Shown: positions 41,798 to 49,911 of the stretch, one piece after another | Layout: every line of letters starts with the position of its first letter | Position numbering within the stretch: position 1 is the stretch's first letter | Translations under genes and position numbers: made by a program | Notes under the pieces: generated by a model | Databases searched by the model: none | Told to the model about the DNA's origin: nothing | Seen by the model: only the letters and a program-made list of their open reading frames with translations | Assembly: GCA_035645695.1 (NCBI GenBank) | Contig: DASQMC010000035.1 | Coordinates: 1 to 64,000, forward strand | DNA: 64,000 nt | Direction: 5' to 3' | Source: JAIVJZ01 sp035645695 | GTDB taxonomy: Bacteria; Acidobacteriota; Blastocatellia; Pyrinomonadales; Pyrinomonadaceae

Positions 41798-43179
41798 CGT
41801 GTATCACCTCGCGAGAGCAGCGCACCCGTCGCCGCTTCGCTCTTAAAGTCGCCGCGCTCGTAAATCAGCGCGCCGCGCAGGAAAGTCGCTTCGACCACGC
41901 CGCTCAAAGTTCGCCCCGCGTAGGGCGTCAATTTGTGCCGGTGGTGCAGCATCGAAGACTCGACGCGAAATTGCTCGTCGGGTCTATAGATCACGAAGTC
42001 CGCATCGCAGCCCGCGCGGATCGCGCCCTTCTTGCGCCCGTCCAGCCCGACGAGCCGCGCGGGCGCGGCGGCCAGCCATTCCACCACACGCTCGATTGAA
42101 TGCCCGCGCGCCCGCGCCTCCGTCCACACGACCGGCAGACGCAGTTGGAGCGATGCGATGCCGCCCCACGCTTTGAGGAAGTCGCCTTCCTCCCGCAACT
42201 TCAACTCGGGCGGGCACGGCGAATGATCGGAGACGATCATGTCGAGCGCGCCCGCGTCGAGCGCGTCCCAGAGTCGCTCGCGGTTTTCGCGCTCGCGCAC
42301 CGGCGGGCAGCATTTAAACTCGGTCGCGCCCGGCGGCACATCTTCGGCCGCGAACGTCAGATAGTGCGGGCACGTCTCCGCCGTGAAGGGCAGCCCCTCC
42401 GCTTTCGCCGCGCCGATGAGCGATAGCGACGACGAGGACGAGTGATGAACGATGTGGACGCGCGCGCCCGTCTCGCGGCACAGGCGAATCATCAACGCGA
42501 CGGCTTCGTCTTCCGCAGCCTTCGGCCGCGTCCGTAGAAACGTCTCATAGAGACGGGCATCGTCGGCCGTCGCTTGTCCCGCACCGGCGAGCGCGGCCTC
42601 AATCGGCGCGGGCGTCTCGGCGTGAACGATCAGGAGCGCGCCCATGCGAGCCAACTCCGGCATCGCCGCGCGTAAGTTCTCTTCGACCACGTGCGCGAAC
42701 TCGTCCACGCCAGACGGCACCAGGAAACACTTGAAGCCGAACACGCCGCCCTCGTACATGCGCGGCAACTCCGCCACGTTGTTTGGGACGACGCCGCCCC
42801 AGAAGCCCACGTCAACGTAACACTTCCCCGCCGCCGCCGCGCGCTTCGTCTCAAGGCTCGCGCGCGTGGTGGTGGCCGGAATACTGTTGAGCGGCATTTC
42901 GACGAGCGTCGTCACGCCGCCCGCCGCCGCCGCGCGCGTCGCCGTCCGAAAGCCCTCCCAGTGGGTTCGCCCCGGTTCGTTGATATGGACGTGCGTATCG
43001 ACCAGCCCCGGCAACAGAACCGCCCCGTCGTCAACTTCGACGAGCGGGCAATCGCCCGGCACGTCTTCAAACGCCCCGACCGCAAGGATGCGCCCCTCGC
43101 GGACATGAACGGCCGCGGGCGCGCTCCCGTCGGGCGCGATGACGCGGCGACCGCGTATGACGAACTCGGGCACACTCAT
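41794..43179 (-). CDS. allB: Allantoinase
   Basis: 461 residues from the ATG at 43179; hydrolyses allantoin to allantoate. Amidohydrolase fold: metal-site DTHVHINEPGRTHWEGF, EMPLNSIPATT, Lys in FGFKCFLVPSGVDEF (carbamylation site), His in LIVHAE and VHIVHHSSS, and Asp in MIVSDHSPCPPELK. The HINEPGRTxWEGF pattern separates allantoinase from dihydropyrimidinase. The frame is open upstream for 116 more codons but these are antisense-like and overlap the FAD-subunit gene. The ribosome site is weak; the spacing from the FAD-subunit stop is 16 bp. Confidence 0.96.
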   Translation of the reverse strand: MSVPEFVIRGRRVIAPDGSAPAAVHVREGRILAVGAFEDVPGDCPLVEVDDGAVLLPGLVDTHVHINEPGRTHWEGFRTATRAAAAGGVTTLVEMPLNSIPATTTRASLETKRAAAAGKCYVDVGFWGGVVPNNVAELPRMYEGGVFGFKCFLVPSGVDEFAHVVEENLRAAMPELARMGALLIVHAETPAPIEAALAGAGQATADDARLYETFLRTRPKAAEDEAVALMIRLCRETGARVHIVHHSSSSSLSLIGAAKAEGLPFTAETCPHYLTFAAEDVPPGATEFKCCPPVRERENRERLWDALDAGALDMIVSDHSPCPPELKLREEGDFLKAWGGIASLQLRLPVVWTEARARGHSIERVVEWLAAAPARLVGLDGRKKGAIRAGCDADFVIYRPDEQFRVESSMLHHRHKLTPYAGRTLSGVVEATFLRGALIYERGDFKSEAATGALLSRGDTR

Positions 43180-43195
43180 CTTTTTTGCTCGCCCA

Positions 43196-44062
43196 TCAGT
43201 GTTTAAGATTAACCAGAAAATCCGCCAGCAGATTAGCGGCCACGCGCGCGCGATATTGCGCCGTCGAGCGCATGTCGTCAATCGGCGCGATCTCGCTCGT
43301 GAGCATCGCGCGGGCGTCTCTGATCGTCGCCTCGTCGGGTGTCCGGTCGCGCAATATGTCTTCCGTGCGCGTGCAGCGCACGACGGTCGGCGCGACGCTG
43401 CCGAGACTGATGCGCGCGTCTGTGATGCGCCCGTCGCTCGCGAGACGCGCGCCCGCGGCGAAGCAGATTTTCGAGATGGCCTGCGCTTTGCGCGTGCCGA
43501 CTTTGCGATAGTAAGTGTGTAAATCACCGGTCGCGCGCGGCAGCCGGATGCGCCCGAGAATTTCGTCGGGGCGCATGTCCAGTATCTTGTAGCCAGTGTG
43601 AAAATCGCGATATGCGAGCCAGCGCGCGCCGCTCGCGGAGACGAGTTCGAGTTCGGCGTCGTAGACGATGAGCGCGGGCGGCGAGTCGGCGGCGGGCGAG
43701 GCGTTGACGATGTTGCCGCCGAGCGTGCCGCGATTTTGTATGGCGATGCTGCCCGTCTCGCGCGCCGCCGCGGGCAGGAGCGGAAACTCGCGCAGCACGT
43801 CCGCGCTGCGTTGAATCTCGGTGTAAGTCGTGAGCGCGCCGAGCGTGATGTGCTCCGGCGTGATATGGATGCCGCGCAGTTCCGGCAGATGCCGGATCGT
43901 CAAAAAATTCCTGTGCTTCAGGACGCCCGCTTCGAGCAGCACCATCAAGTCCGTGCCACCTGCGAAGACGCGCCACACGCCCGCCTCGCGCGCCAGCAGT
44001 TCGAGCGTGTCGCTCAGAGTTTTCGGCGCGCGCAGGTCGTAATCGGGCAGGTAGGCTCTCAC
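43196..44062 (-). CDS. xdhB: Xanthine dehydrogenase FAD-binding subunit
   Basis: 288 residues from a GTG at 44062 that overlaps the upstream 2Fe-2S subunit stop by 4 bp (GTGA). It carries FAD between the iron-sulfur and acceptor sites. Motifs: VFAGGTDLMVLLEAG (FAD pyrophosphate), IGALTTYTEIQ-like LGALTTYTEIQ, TGSIAIQNRGTLGGNIVNASPAADSPP (FAD contact), and a CODH-flavoprotein C-terminal domain (RKAQAISKICFAA). Part of the three-subunit enzyme oxidising hypoxanthine and xanthine to urate. Confidence 0.95.
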   Translation of the reverse strand: MRAYLPDYDLRAPKTLSDTLELLAREAGVWRVFAGGTDLMVLLEAGVLKHRNFLTIRHLPELRGIHITPEHITLGALTTYTEIQRSADVLREFPLLPAAARETGSIAIQNRGTLGGNIVNASPAADSPPALIVYDAELELVSASGARWLAYRDFHTGYKILDMRPDEILGRIRLPRATGDLHTYYRKVGTRKAQAISKICFAAGARLASDGRITDARISLGSVAPTVVRCTRTEDILRDRTPDEATIRDARAMLTSEIAPIDDMRSTAQYRARVAANLLADFLVNLKH

Positions 44063-44550
44063 CCTTTGGCTCCCGCCCGCCCGCAGGCGCGCACGACCGA
44101 GTCGAAGATTTTCATGTAGCCGGTGCAGCGACAGAGATTTCCGGCGAGGCCGTTGCGAATGTCCGCGTCGGTCGGCTGCGGGGTGTGTTCGAGCAAACTC
44201 ATGGCCGCCAGAACCATGCCCGGCGTGCAGATGCCGCACTGCGCGCCGCCGCACTCGATGAATGCCTGCTGGACGGCGTGGAGTTCGGCGCCGGAGGCCA
44301 CTCCCTCGATAGTTTTGATCTCCGCGCCTTCGACTTGCAGGACGGGCACGAGACAACTGTTGACGAGTTCGCCGTCAATGAGCACCGAGCACGCGCCGCA
44401 CTCGCCCTCGCCGCAGCCCTCCTTCGTGCCGGTCAATCCCAAATCTTCGCGCAGCACGTCGAGCAAACGCGCCATCGGAAACACGCGCAACTCGCGCGCC
44501 GTGCCGTTGACCGTGCACACCACGTCGATTTTAGACGCGTCCCCGGTCAT
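44059..44550 (-). CDS. Xanthine dehydrogenase 2Fe-2S subunit
   Basis: 163 residues with two [2Fe-2S] clusters. The ferredoxin-like N-terminal cluster uses CGEGECGAC plus Cys in NSCLVP. The C-terminal helical cluster uses CGGAQCGICTPGM and NLCRCTGYMKI. This is the small electron-transfer subunit of molybdenum hydroxylases. It lies between the Mo subunit and FAD subunit genes; the 46-bp gap from the Mo subunit contains no repeat. Gene naming (xdhC versus other schemes) is inconsistent, so no symbol is given. Confidence 0.96.
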   Translation of the reverse strand: MTGDASKIDVVCTVNGTARELRVFPMARLLDVLREDLGLTGTKEGCGEGECGACSVLIDGELVNSCLVPVLQVEGAEIKTIEGVASGAELHAVQQAFIECGGAQCGICTPGMVLAAMSLLEHTPQPTDADIRNGLAGNLCRCTGYMKIFDSVVRACGRAGAKG

Positions 44551-44596
44551 GCCCGGCTCCCGGCAAGGTGTGTGAAAATCTTCGTCCGCGCTGCGC

Positions 44597-46855
44597 TCAT
44601 GTGTTTTCTTTCAGCCCCTCCATCAAGGCTTCGGGCATCAACGGCACGTGAGTAAAGCGCACGCCCGTCGCGTGTTCGATGGCGTTCAGGATGGCGGGCG
44701 CGCCGCCGTCCAGAGGGAGTTCGCCGATGCCCTTCGCGCCGCCCGCGGGGCCGTACTGGTAGGGCTGTTCCTCGAAGTGGACGCGTATCGGCGGAAGGTC
44801 TGCCGAGGTCGGCATGACGTAGTTGGTCATCTGATTGTTGACCATGCGCCCATCGCGCCAGACGACGTTCTCGTAGAGCGTGAAGCCGATGGCCTGCGCC
44901 ACGCCGCCCTCGATTTGCCCGGCGGCGAGAATCGGGTGGACGACTTTCCCCACTTCCTGAACCGCCACGAAATCATCGACGCGCGTCTCATACGTCAGCG
45001 TATCGACCGTCACCTCCGCGACGTAGACCGCCCACGCGAACGCCCCGTATGCGTCGCCCTCATACTTCTCGTCATCCCAACGCACGCCCGGCGGCGGCTT
45101 ATACTGGCTGTACGACTTCAACGCCCCGTATCGTTCGACGTATTGGCGGCACGCCTCCCGCCATTCGCCCTCCGTGTATTCATCCGTCAACAGACCTGCG
45201 CCCTGCAACGTCTGGCGCAGGCCGATGGCGGCCGATTCGACGAGACTACCGACGATCATGCAGGTGCGCGAGGCGACCGTCGGGCCGCTGTCTGGGACGT
45301 TGCCGGTGTCGGGCTGCGCCATCTCGATCAGATCGTAGTCGAGCCGGAGCGCGGCGGAAGCGATCTGCGCGAAGATGGTGTTCGTGCCCTGCCCGATCTC
45401 GGTGCTCGCGGCAAGCACACGGACGCGACCCGACGCGTCGGCCTCCGCGCCGACGACTGATTTCAGATAGTCTTCGCCCGACCCTGTGAAACCCGCGCCG
45501 TGCATGAACGACGCGAAGCCGATGCCGCGCTTCACGGTCGCGCCCCCCTCGCCGTTCTCGCGCGCGAAGCGTTCGCGTTTGGCCTCGTAGTCCGTCAACT
45601 CGAAGGCGCGCGCGAGCAAGCCCGCCATGTCTACCGGCTCGCGTATGATTTGCCCGGTCGCCGTCGTCTCGCCCTCGCGTATGAAGTTGCGGCGGCGAAA
45701 CTCCGCGGGCGAAAGGCCGACGGCCTCGGCCACCCTGTCCATCTGCCGCTCCAGAGCAAAGATCGACTGCGGCGCGCCGAAGCCGCGAAACGCGCCGTGC
45801 GGCGGCACGTTCGTGGCGACGGCGCGACTGCGGATGCGTATGTTCGGACAGTGATAGGGTCCGGCCGCGTGGATCGTGCCGCGTGAAAGCACCACGGCCG
45901 AGAGCGTCGCGTAAGCGCCGCCGTCAACGACGAACTCGATCTCCATCGCGAGCAGGCGGCCGTCGCGCGTGACGGCCGTGCGGTGGCGCGTGAGCGATGG
46001 GTGTCGCTTCGTCGTGGCGACCATGTCTTCGGCGCGGTCGTAGATGAGTTTCACCGGACGCCCGCCCGCCTTCCAGGACAGCAGCGCGGCGTGGCCGCCG
46101 ATCATCGAAGGATATTCTTCCTTCCCGCCGAAGCCGCCGCCCGTCTCGCACTGCACGACGCGGACGCGCTCCGGCGGCAGGGCGAACAACTTCAACAGAG
46201 CCTTGTGGACGTAATACGGGCATTGCATCGAACCCCAGACCGTGACGCCGTCTTCCGCGTTCGCCACGGCGATCACGCCGTTCGTCTCGATGTATAACTG
46301 CTCCTGCGCGCCCGTAGAGTATTCGCCTTCCACCACGAAATCGGCCTGCGCCCACACCTCGTCCACGTTCCCCTTGTCCACGAGGTACGTCTTGAAAACG
46401 TTGTCCTCGCCCCAGATGATCTCCGTCTGCGCGAGCGCGTCGGCGAGCGTGAAGACGGCGGGGAGCGGCTCGATGTCGATGTGAACTGCGCGCCGCGCGC
46501 GTTCGAGCAGGTGCTTGTCCTCGTGCGCGAGCAGAAGGATCGGCTCCTCGGCGTGATTGACGAATTCCGAGGCGAGGTAAGGCTGATCGAGCAGGATGAG
46601 CGCGACGGCGTTTTCGCCCGGAATGTCCTTCGCCGTCACGACGACGAACTCGTCCCACGGGATGCCCTCGCCGAAAGTGACCGAGCGGATGCGGCCGCGC
46701 GCGACCGGCGAGCGCACGGTTGCGCCGTAGAGCATGCCGGGCATGGTCAGGTCGTCAACGTAGCGCGACGCGCCCGTGACCTTGCTGCGTCCCTCTTTGC
46801 GCGGGACGGGTTTTCCGACAGTCTCTGATAACATGTTTCGTGTTTGCGGCATCAT
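44597..46855 (-). CDS. xdhA: Xanthine dehydrogenase molybdenum-binding subunit
   Basis: 752 residues from the ATG at 46855 (another at 46852; a TTG is one codon earlier). An aldehyde-oxidase/xanthine-dehydrogenase a/b hammerhead domain (GASRYVDDLTMPGMLYG) precedes the Mo-cofactor domain: VQCETGGGFGGKEEYPS, APHGAFRGF-like VPPHGAFRGFGAPQSIFALE, STEIGQGTNTIF, and the catalytic Glu in GPAGGAKGIGELPLDGGAPAI (GxGE). It holds the molybdopterin that hydroxylates xanthine. First gene of the eight-gene purine operon, with a TTGACA promoter a few bases upstream. Confidence 0.95.
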   Translation of the reverse strand: MMPQTRNMLSETVGKPVPRKEGRSKVTGASRYVDDLTMPGMLYGATVRSPVARGRIRSVTFGEGIPWDEFVVVTAKDIPGENAVALILLDQPYLASEFVNHAEEPILLLAHEDKHLLERARRAVHIDIEPLPAVFTLADALAQTEIIWGEDNVFKTYLVDKGNVDEVWAQADFVVEGEYSTGAQEQLYIETNGVIAVANAEDGVTVWGSMQCPYYVHKALLKLFALPPERVRVVQCETGGGFGGKEEYPSMIGGHAALLSWKAGGRPVKLIYDRAEDMVATTKRHPSLTRHRTAVTRDGRLLAMEIEFVVDGGAYATLSAVVLSRGTIHAAGPYHCPNIRIRSRAVATNVPPHGAFRGFGAPQSIFALERQMDRVAEAVGLSPAEFRRRNFIREGETTATGQIIREPVDMAGLLARAFELTDYEAKRERFARENGEGGATVKRGIGFASFMHGAGFTGSGEDYLKSVVGAEADASGRVRVLAASTEIGQGTNTIFAQIASAALRLDYDLIEMAQPDTGNVPDSGPTVASRTCMIVGSLVESAAIGLRQTLQGAGLLTDEYTEGEWREACRQYVERYGALKSYSQYKPPPGVRWDDEKYEGDAYGAFAWAVYVAEVTVDTLTYETRVDDFVAVQEVGKVVHPILAAGQIEGGVAQAIGFTLYENVVWRDGRMVNNQMTNYVMPTSADLPPIRVHFEEQPYQYGPAGGAKGIGELPLDGGAPAILNAIEHATGVRFTHVPLMPEALMEGLKENT

Positions 46856-46872
46856 CAACGAAGAGTTGCGCT

Positions 46873-46901
46873 ATTCTGCTTGCGCCGCCGGACTATGTCA
46901 A
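46873..46901 (-). promoter_or_regulatory. Sigma-70 promoter of the purine operon
   Basis: A perfect TTGACA (46901-46896), a 17-nt spacer, and CAGAAT (46878-46873) on the minus strand. The predicted start is about 11 nt before the xdhA ATG, so the leader is extremely short and has no Shine-Dalgarno. Confidence 0.6.
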
Positions 46902-46953
46902 TCGCCTTGATCAACCTGCCAAACCGCGCCCGCGGCGAAGGAGAACAAAAACC

Positions 46954-47283
46954 GTGGCGAAAACACTGATCGTTTCGGGCGTCACCGCGCTGTTGATGAT
47001 CGCCTTCGGCGTCTTCTGGATGTTCATGTGGCTGGTCGGGACGAACGGTTACAACGGTTCGACGGGGGGCGCGATTCTCGCCTGTAATTTGGCGCTGGTA
47101 ATCTTGTCGGTCATCATCTCAAGCGCGGCGAGCGGGTGGTTGACGAATAAGTTGAGGGCGAGACTCGGCTGGCCGATGTGGGCGGCCGCCCCGGTGGTTA
47201 TCGCCGGGGTGCTGATCGTCGCCGTCACCATCCTCATGGTCGCAAGTATCATCATCATCGCGGTCGCCGATAGCGTGCGCTGA
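46954..47283 (+). CDS. Small three-helix membrane protein
   Basis: 109 residues from a GTG at 46954 with AAGGAG 10 nt upstream; an ATG 38 codons earlier would overlap the xdhA promoter. Helices: about 4-27 (LIVSGVTALLMIAFGVFWMF), 38-60 (ILACNLALVILSVIISSAAS), and 75-105 (AAAPVVIAGVLIVAVTILMV). A GWLTNKLRARLGW loop sits between helices 2 and 3. The family is not recognised. Divergent from the purine operon. Confidence 0.7.
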   Translation: MAKTLIVSGVTALLMIAFGVFWMFMWLVGTNGYNGSTGGAILACNLALVILSVIISSAASGWLTNKLRARLGWPMWAAAPVVIAGVLIVAVTILMVASIIIIAVADSVR

Positions 47284-47367
47284 TGTCTCATGGCGGCGTT
47301 CGAGTTCAACTGAATTATGAGAGCCGTTTGAGATCGGGTTGAGGCGCTAGGATCAAAGCGCTCACCA

Positions 47368-47485
47368 AAGCAGACGCAGAGGACACGGGAAGGGACACGA
47401 AGAAAAGCAAAAGACGATCTCAAATTTGAGGATTTGAGATCGTCTTTTGCTTTTCTCTGCGCCCCCTTACGGTGTCTGCGGCGGC
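47368..47485. repeat. Composite hairpin: perfect 25-bp stem nested in a degenerate family-C repeat
   Basis: The inner stem 47401-47425 pairs perfectly with 47432-47456 around a 6-nt loop (TTGAGG). It combines AGAAAAGCAAAAGACG with the family-F word CTCAAAT. Outside it, GCAGACGCAGAGGACAC on the left pairs partly with GTGTCTGCGG on the right, the family-C vocabulary. It lies between convergent genes. Confidence 0.85.
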
Positions 47486-47510
47486 GTGCCTGCGCGACGA
47501 ATCCGCCCGT

Positions 47511-49706
47511 TTATAAAGCGGAAGTGTTTATGTTGAGGGTGCGCACGAGGAAGCCCCACATGTCCGCGATCTCCTCGATGGTCTTAGAGGTGGGTTTGCC
47601 CGCGCCGTGGCCGGCCTTCGTCTCGATGCGGATGAGGACGGGCGCGCTGCCCCCCTGCGCCGCCTGCATCGCGGCCGCGAATTTGAAGCTGTGGCCGGGC
47701 CACACGCGGTCGTCGTGGTCGGCGGTCGTGATCAGGGTCGGCGGGTAGCTCTTGCCCGCCTTCAAATTGTGCAGCGGCGAGTAAGCGTAAATCGCCTTGA
47801 ACTCGTCGGGGTTTTCGGGCGAGCCGTAATCGGAAGCCCACGCCGCGCCGATGGTGAACTTGTTGAAGCGGAGCATGTCCATGACGCCGACGGCGGGGAT
47901 GGCCGCGCCGAAGAGTTCGGGTCGCTGCGTGATGGCCGCGCCGACGAGCAGGCCGCCGTTCGAGCTGCCGTGGATGGCGAGTTTCGGCGTCGAAGTGTAC
48001 TTGTTCGCGATGAGCCACTCGGCGGCCGAGATGAAATCGTCGAAGACGTTCTGCTTTTTGAGCTTCATCCCGCCCTCGTGCCACTCCTTGCCATACTCGC
48101 CGCCGCCGCGCAAATTCGCCACCGCATAGACGCCGCCCATCTCCATCCAGACCAGACGGCCGACGGAGAAGCCGGGCGTCTCCGAGACGTTGAAGCCGCC
48201 GTAGCCGTAGAGCAGAGTGGGGTTCGTGCCGTCGAGTTTCAAGCCTTTCCGGTGCGTGATGAACATGGGGACGCGCGTGCCGTCCTTGCTCTTGTAGAAG
48301 ACCTGCTTCGTCTCATATTGGGCGGGGTCGAAATCAACTTTCGGCTGGCGGTAGACGCTGCTCACCCCCGTCGTCAAATCGTAGCGATAGATGGTGGCCG
48401 GGGTGGTGAAGCCGGTGTAGGCGTAGAACGTCTCGCGGTCGGCGCGCTTGCCGCCGAAGCCGTAGGCCGCGCCGAGGCCGGGCAGCGCGACTTCGCGCAG
48501 GAACTTGCCGTCGGTCGTGTGAATTTTCACCTGCGAGTGCGCGTCTTTGAGGTAGGAGACGACGAACTTGTCGCCGACGACGTTCGCGCCCTCAATCGTC
48601 TCGGCCGTTTCGGGGATGACGACTTTCCAGTTCGCGCGTTCCGGCTTGCGCGTGTCGACGGCGATCACTTTGTAGCGCGGCGCGTCGCGGTCGGTCATGA
48701 ACCAGAAGACGGGGCCGTCGTTGTCTATGAAGTTGTAGGCGGCGTCGAACTCGTCGAGCAGCTTGACGACGGGCGAGTTCGCGGCCTGAAGGTCTTTGTA
48801 ATAGATGCGGTTCTTGGCGTCGGTGCCGACCCAGACGTGTATGAGTAGATAGCGGCCGTCTTCGGTCACGTCGCCGCTGAAGCCCCAGTCCTTCTGATCC
48901 TTGCGCTCGTAGATGAGCGCGTCGTCCGCCTGCGGCGTGCCGAGGCGGTGATAGTAGAGTTTCTGAAACTCGTTGACGCCCGCCATCTGGCTCGCGCCCG
49001 CCTTCGGTTCGTCGTAGCGACTGTAGAAGAAGCCTTTGCCGTCGGTCGTCCAGGACGCGCCGGAGAACTTCACCCACTTGACGAGGTCGGGGAGGTCTTG
49101 CCCGGTCTCGACGTTGCGCACGCGCCACTCAGCCCAGTCCGAACCGGAAGCCGACAGCCCGTAAGCCATCAACTTCCCGTCGCGGCTGATGGCCGTACCG
49201 GCGAGCGCGACCGTGCCTTCAGCGGAGAGTTTGTTCGGGTCGAGCAGGACGCGCGGCTCGTCGGCGAGCGAGGCGACGGTGTAGAGCACGCTCTGGTTCT
49301 GGAGGCCGTCGTTCTTCGTGTAAAAATAGCGGTTGCCTTCGCGGAAGGGTATGCCGTAGCGCTCGAAGTTCCAGAGTTTGGTTAAACGTTCCTTGATTTT
49401 ACGGCGCGCCGGAATCTCCGCCAGATAGGCATCGGTCAGGCGGTTCTGCGCTTCCACCCAGGCCTTCGTGTCGGGCGTGTCCAAATCTTCGAGCCAGCGG
49501 TAGGGGTCTGCCACGCGCGTCCCGTGGTAATCGTCAAACTGCTCGGCTTTCCTCGTCGCCGGGTAGGCGGGGGCTTTCGCCGTCGCGCTTCCCGGCACGG
49601 CATCTGCGGCGGATTTTTGCGCGGTCGCGTTCGGAACCTGAGTCAGCATTATGACGACTAATAAGAGGCGCAACGCCTGCGCTCGCGAAATGCCGAGAGA
49701 AGACAT
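47511..49706 (-). CDS. Prolyl oligopeptidase (S9A)
   Basis: 731 residues from the ATG at 49706 (AAGGAA 9 nt upstream), with a signal peptide (RAQALRLLLVVIMLTQVPNATAQ). A seven-blade propeller N-terminal region (DPYRWLEDLDTPDTKAWVEAQN start, family-typical) precedes the alpha/beta hydrolase. Catalytic Ser is in IHGSSNGGLLVG, Asp in TADHDDRVWPGHSFKF and His in ETKAGHGAGKPTSK. It cleaves short peptides after proline, here in the periplasm or outside. Monocistronic between repeat elements. Confidence 0.95.
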   Translation of the reverse strand: MSSLGISRAQALRLLLVVIMLTQVPNATAQKSAADAVPGSATAKAPAYPATRKAEQFDDYHGTRVADPYRWLEDLDTPDTKAWVEAQNRLTDAYLAEIPARRKIKERLTKLWNFERYGIPFREGNRYFYTKNDGLQNQSVLYTVASLADEPRVLLDPNKLSAEGTVALAGTAISRDGKLMAYGLSASGSDWAEWRVRNVETGQDLPDLVKWVKFSGASWTTDGKGFFYSRYDEPKAGASQMAGVNEFQKLYYHRLGTPQADDALIYERKDQKDWGFSGDVTEDGRYLLIHVWVGTDAKNRIYYKDLQAANSPVVKLLDEFDAAYNFIDNDGPVFWFMTDRDAPRYKVIAVDTRKPERANWKVVIPETAETIEGANVVGDKFVVSYLKDAHSQVKIHTTDGKFLREVALPGLGAAYGFGGKRADRETFYAYTGFTTPATIYRYDLTTGVSSVYRQPKVDFDPAQYETKQVFYKSKDGTRVPMFITHRKGLKLDGTNPTLLYGYGGFNVSETPGFSVGRLVWMEMGGVYAVANLRGGGEYGKEWHEGGMKLKKQNVFDDFISAAEWLIANKYTSTPKLAIHGSSNGGLLVGAAITQRPELFGAAIPAVGVMDMLRFNKFTIGAAWASDYGSPENPDEFKAIYAYSPLHNLKAGKSYPPTLITTADHDDRVWPGHSFKFAAAMQAAQGGSAPVLIRIETKAGHGAGKPTSKTIEEIADMWGFLVRTLNINTSAL

Positions 49707-49825
49707 CTTGGTATTTCCTTTCCGTGAACGAGTGTACAAGGCAAACGACGAGTTTGGGAATGCCGGTGGATTTTCTAAGCGAATTTGTTTGTTAAGTCAA
49801 ACGGAAGCAGGAACGATGAAGTAGG

Positions 49826-49905
49826 AACGATGAACGCGGAACGATGAACGATGAACTAAAGACGCTTGCTTTCAGTTCATCGTTCATCGTTCCGCGTTCA
49901 TCGTT
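49826..49905. repeat. AACGATG-word perfect inverted repeat (family E)
   Basis: A perfect 32-bp stem (49826-49857 with 49874-49905) and 16-nt loop. The arms are 7-nt words AACGATG, AACGCGG, AACGATG, AACGATG. The right arm ends just before the CBM9 gene stop. Confidence 0.92.
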
Positions 49906-49911
49906 GATTCT

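Noticed and set aside
43179..43527. An N-terminal extension of the allantoinase frame by 116 codons
   Set aside because: It overlaps the FAD-subunit coding region in another frame of the same strand and is Arg/Ser-rich shadow sequence; the family starts at the ATG at 43179.
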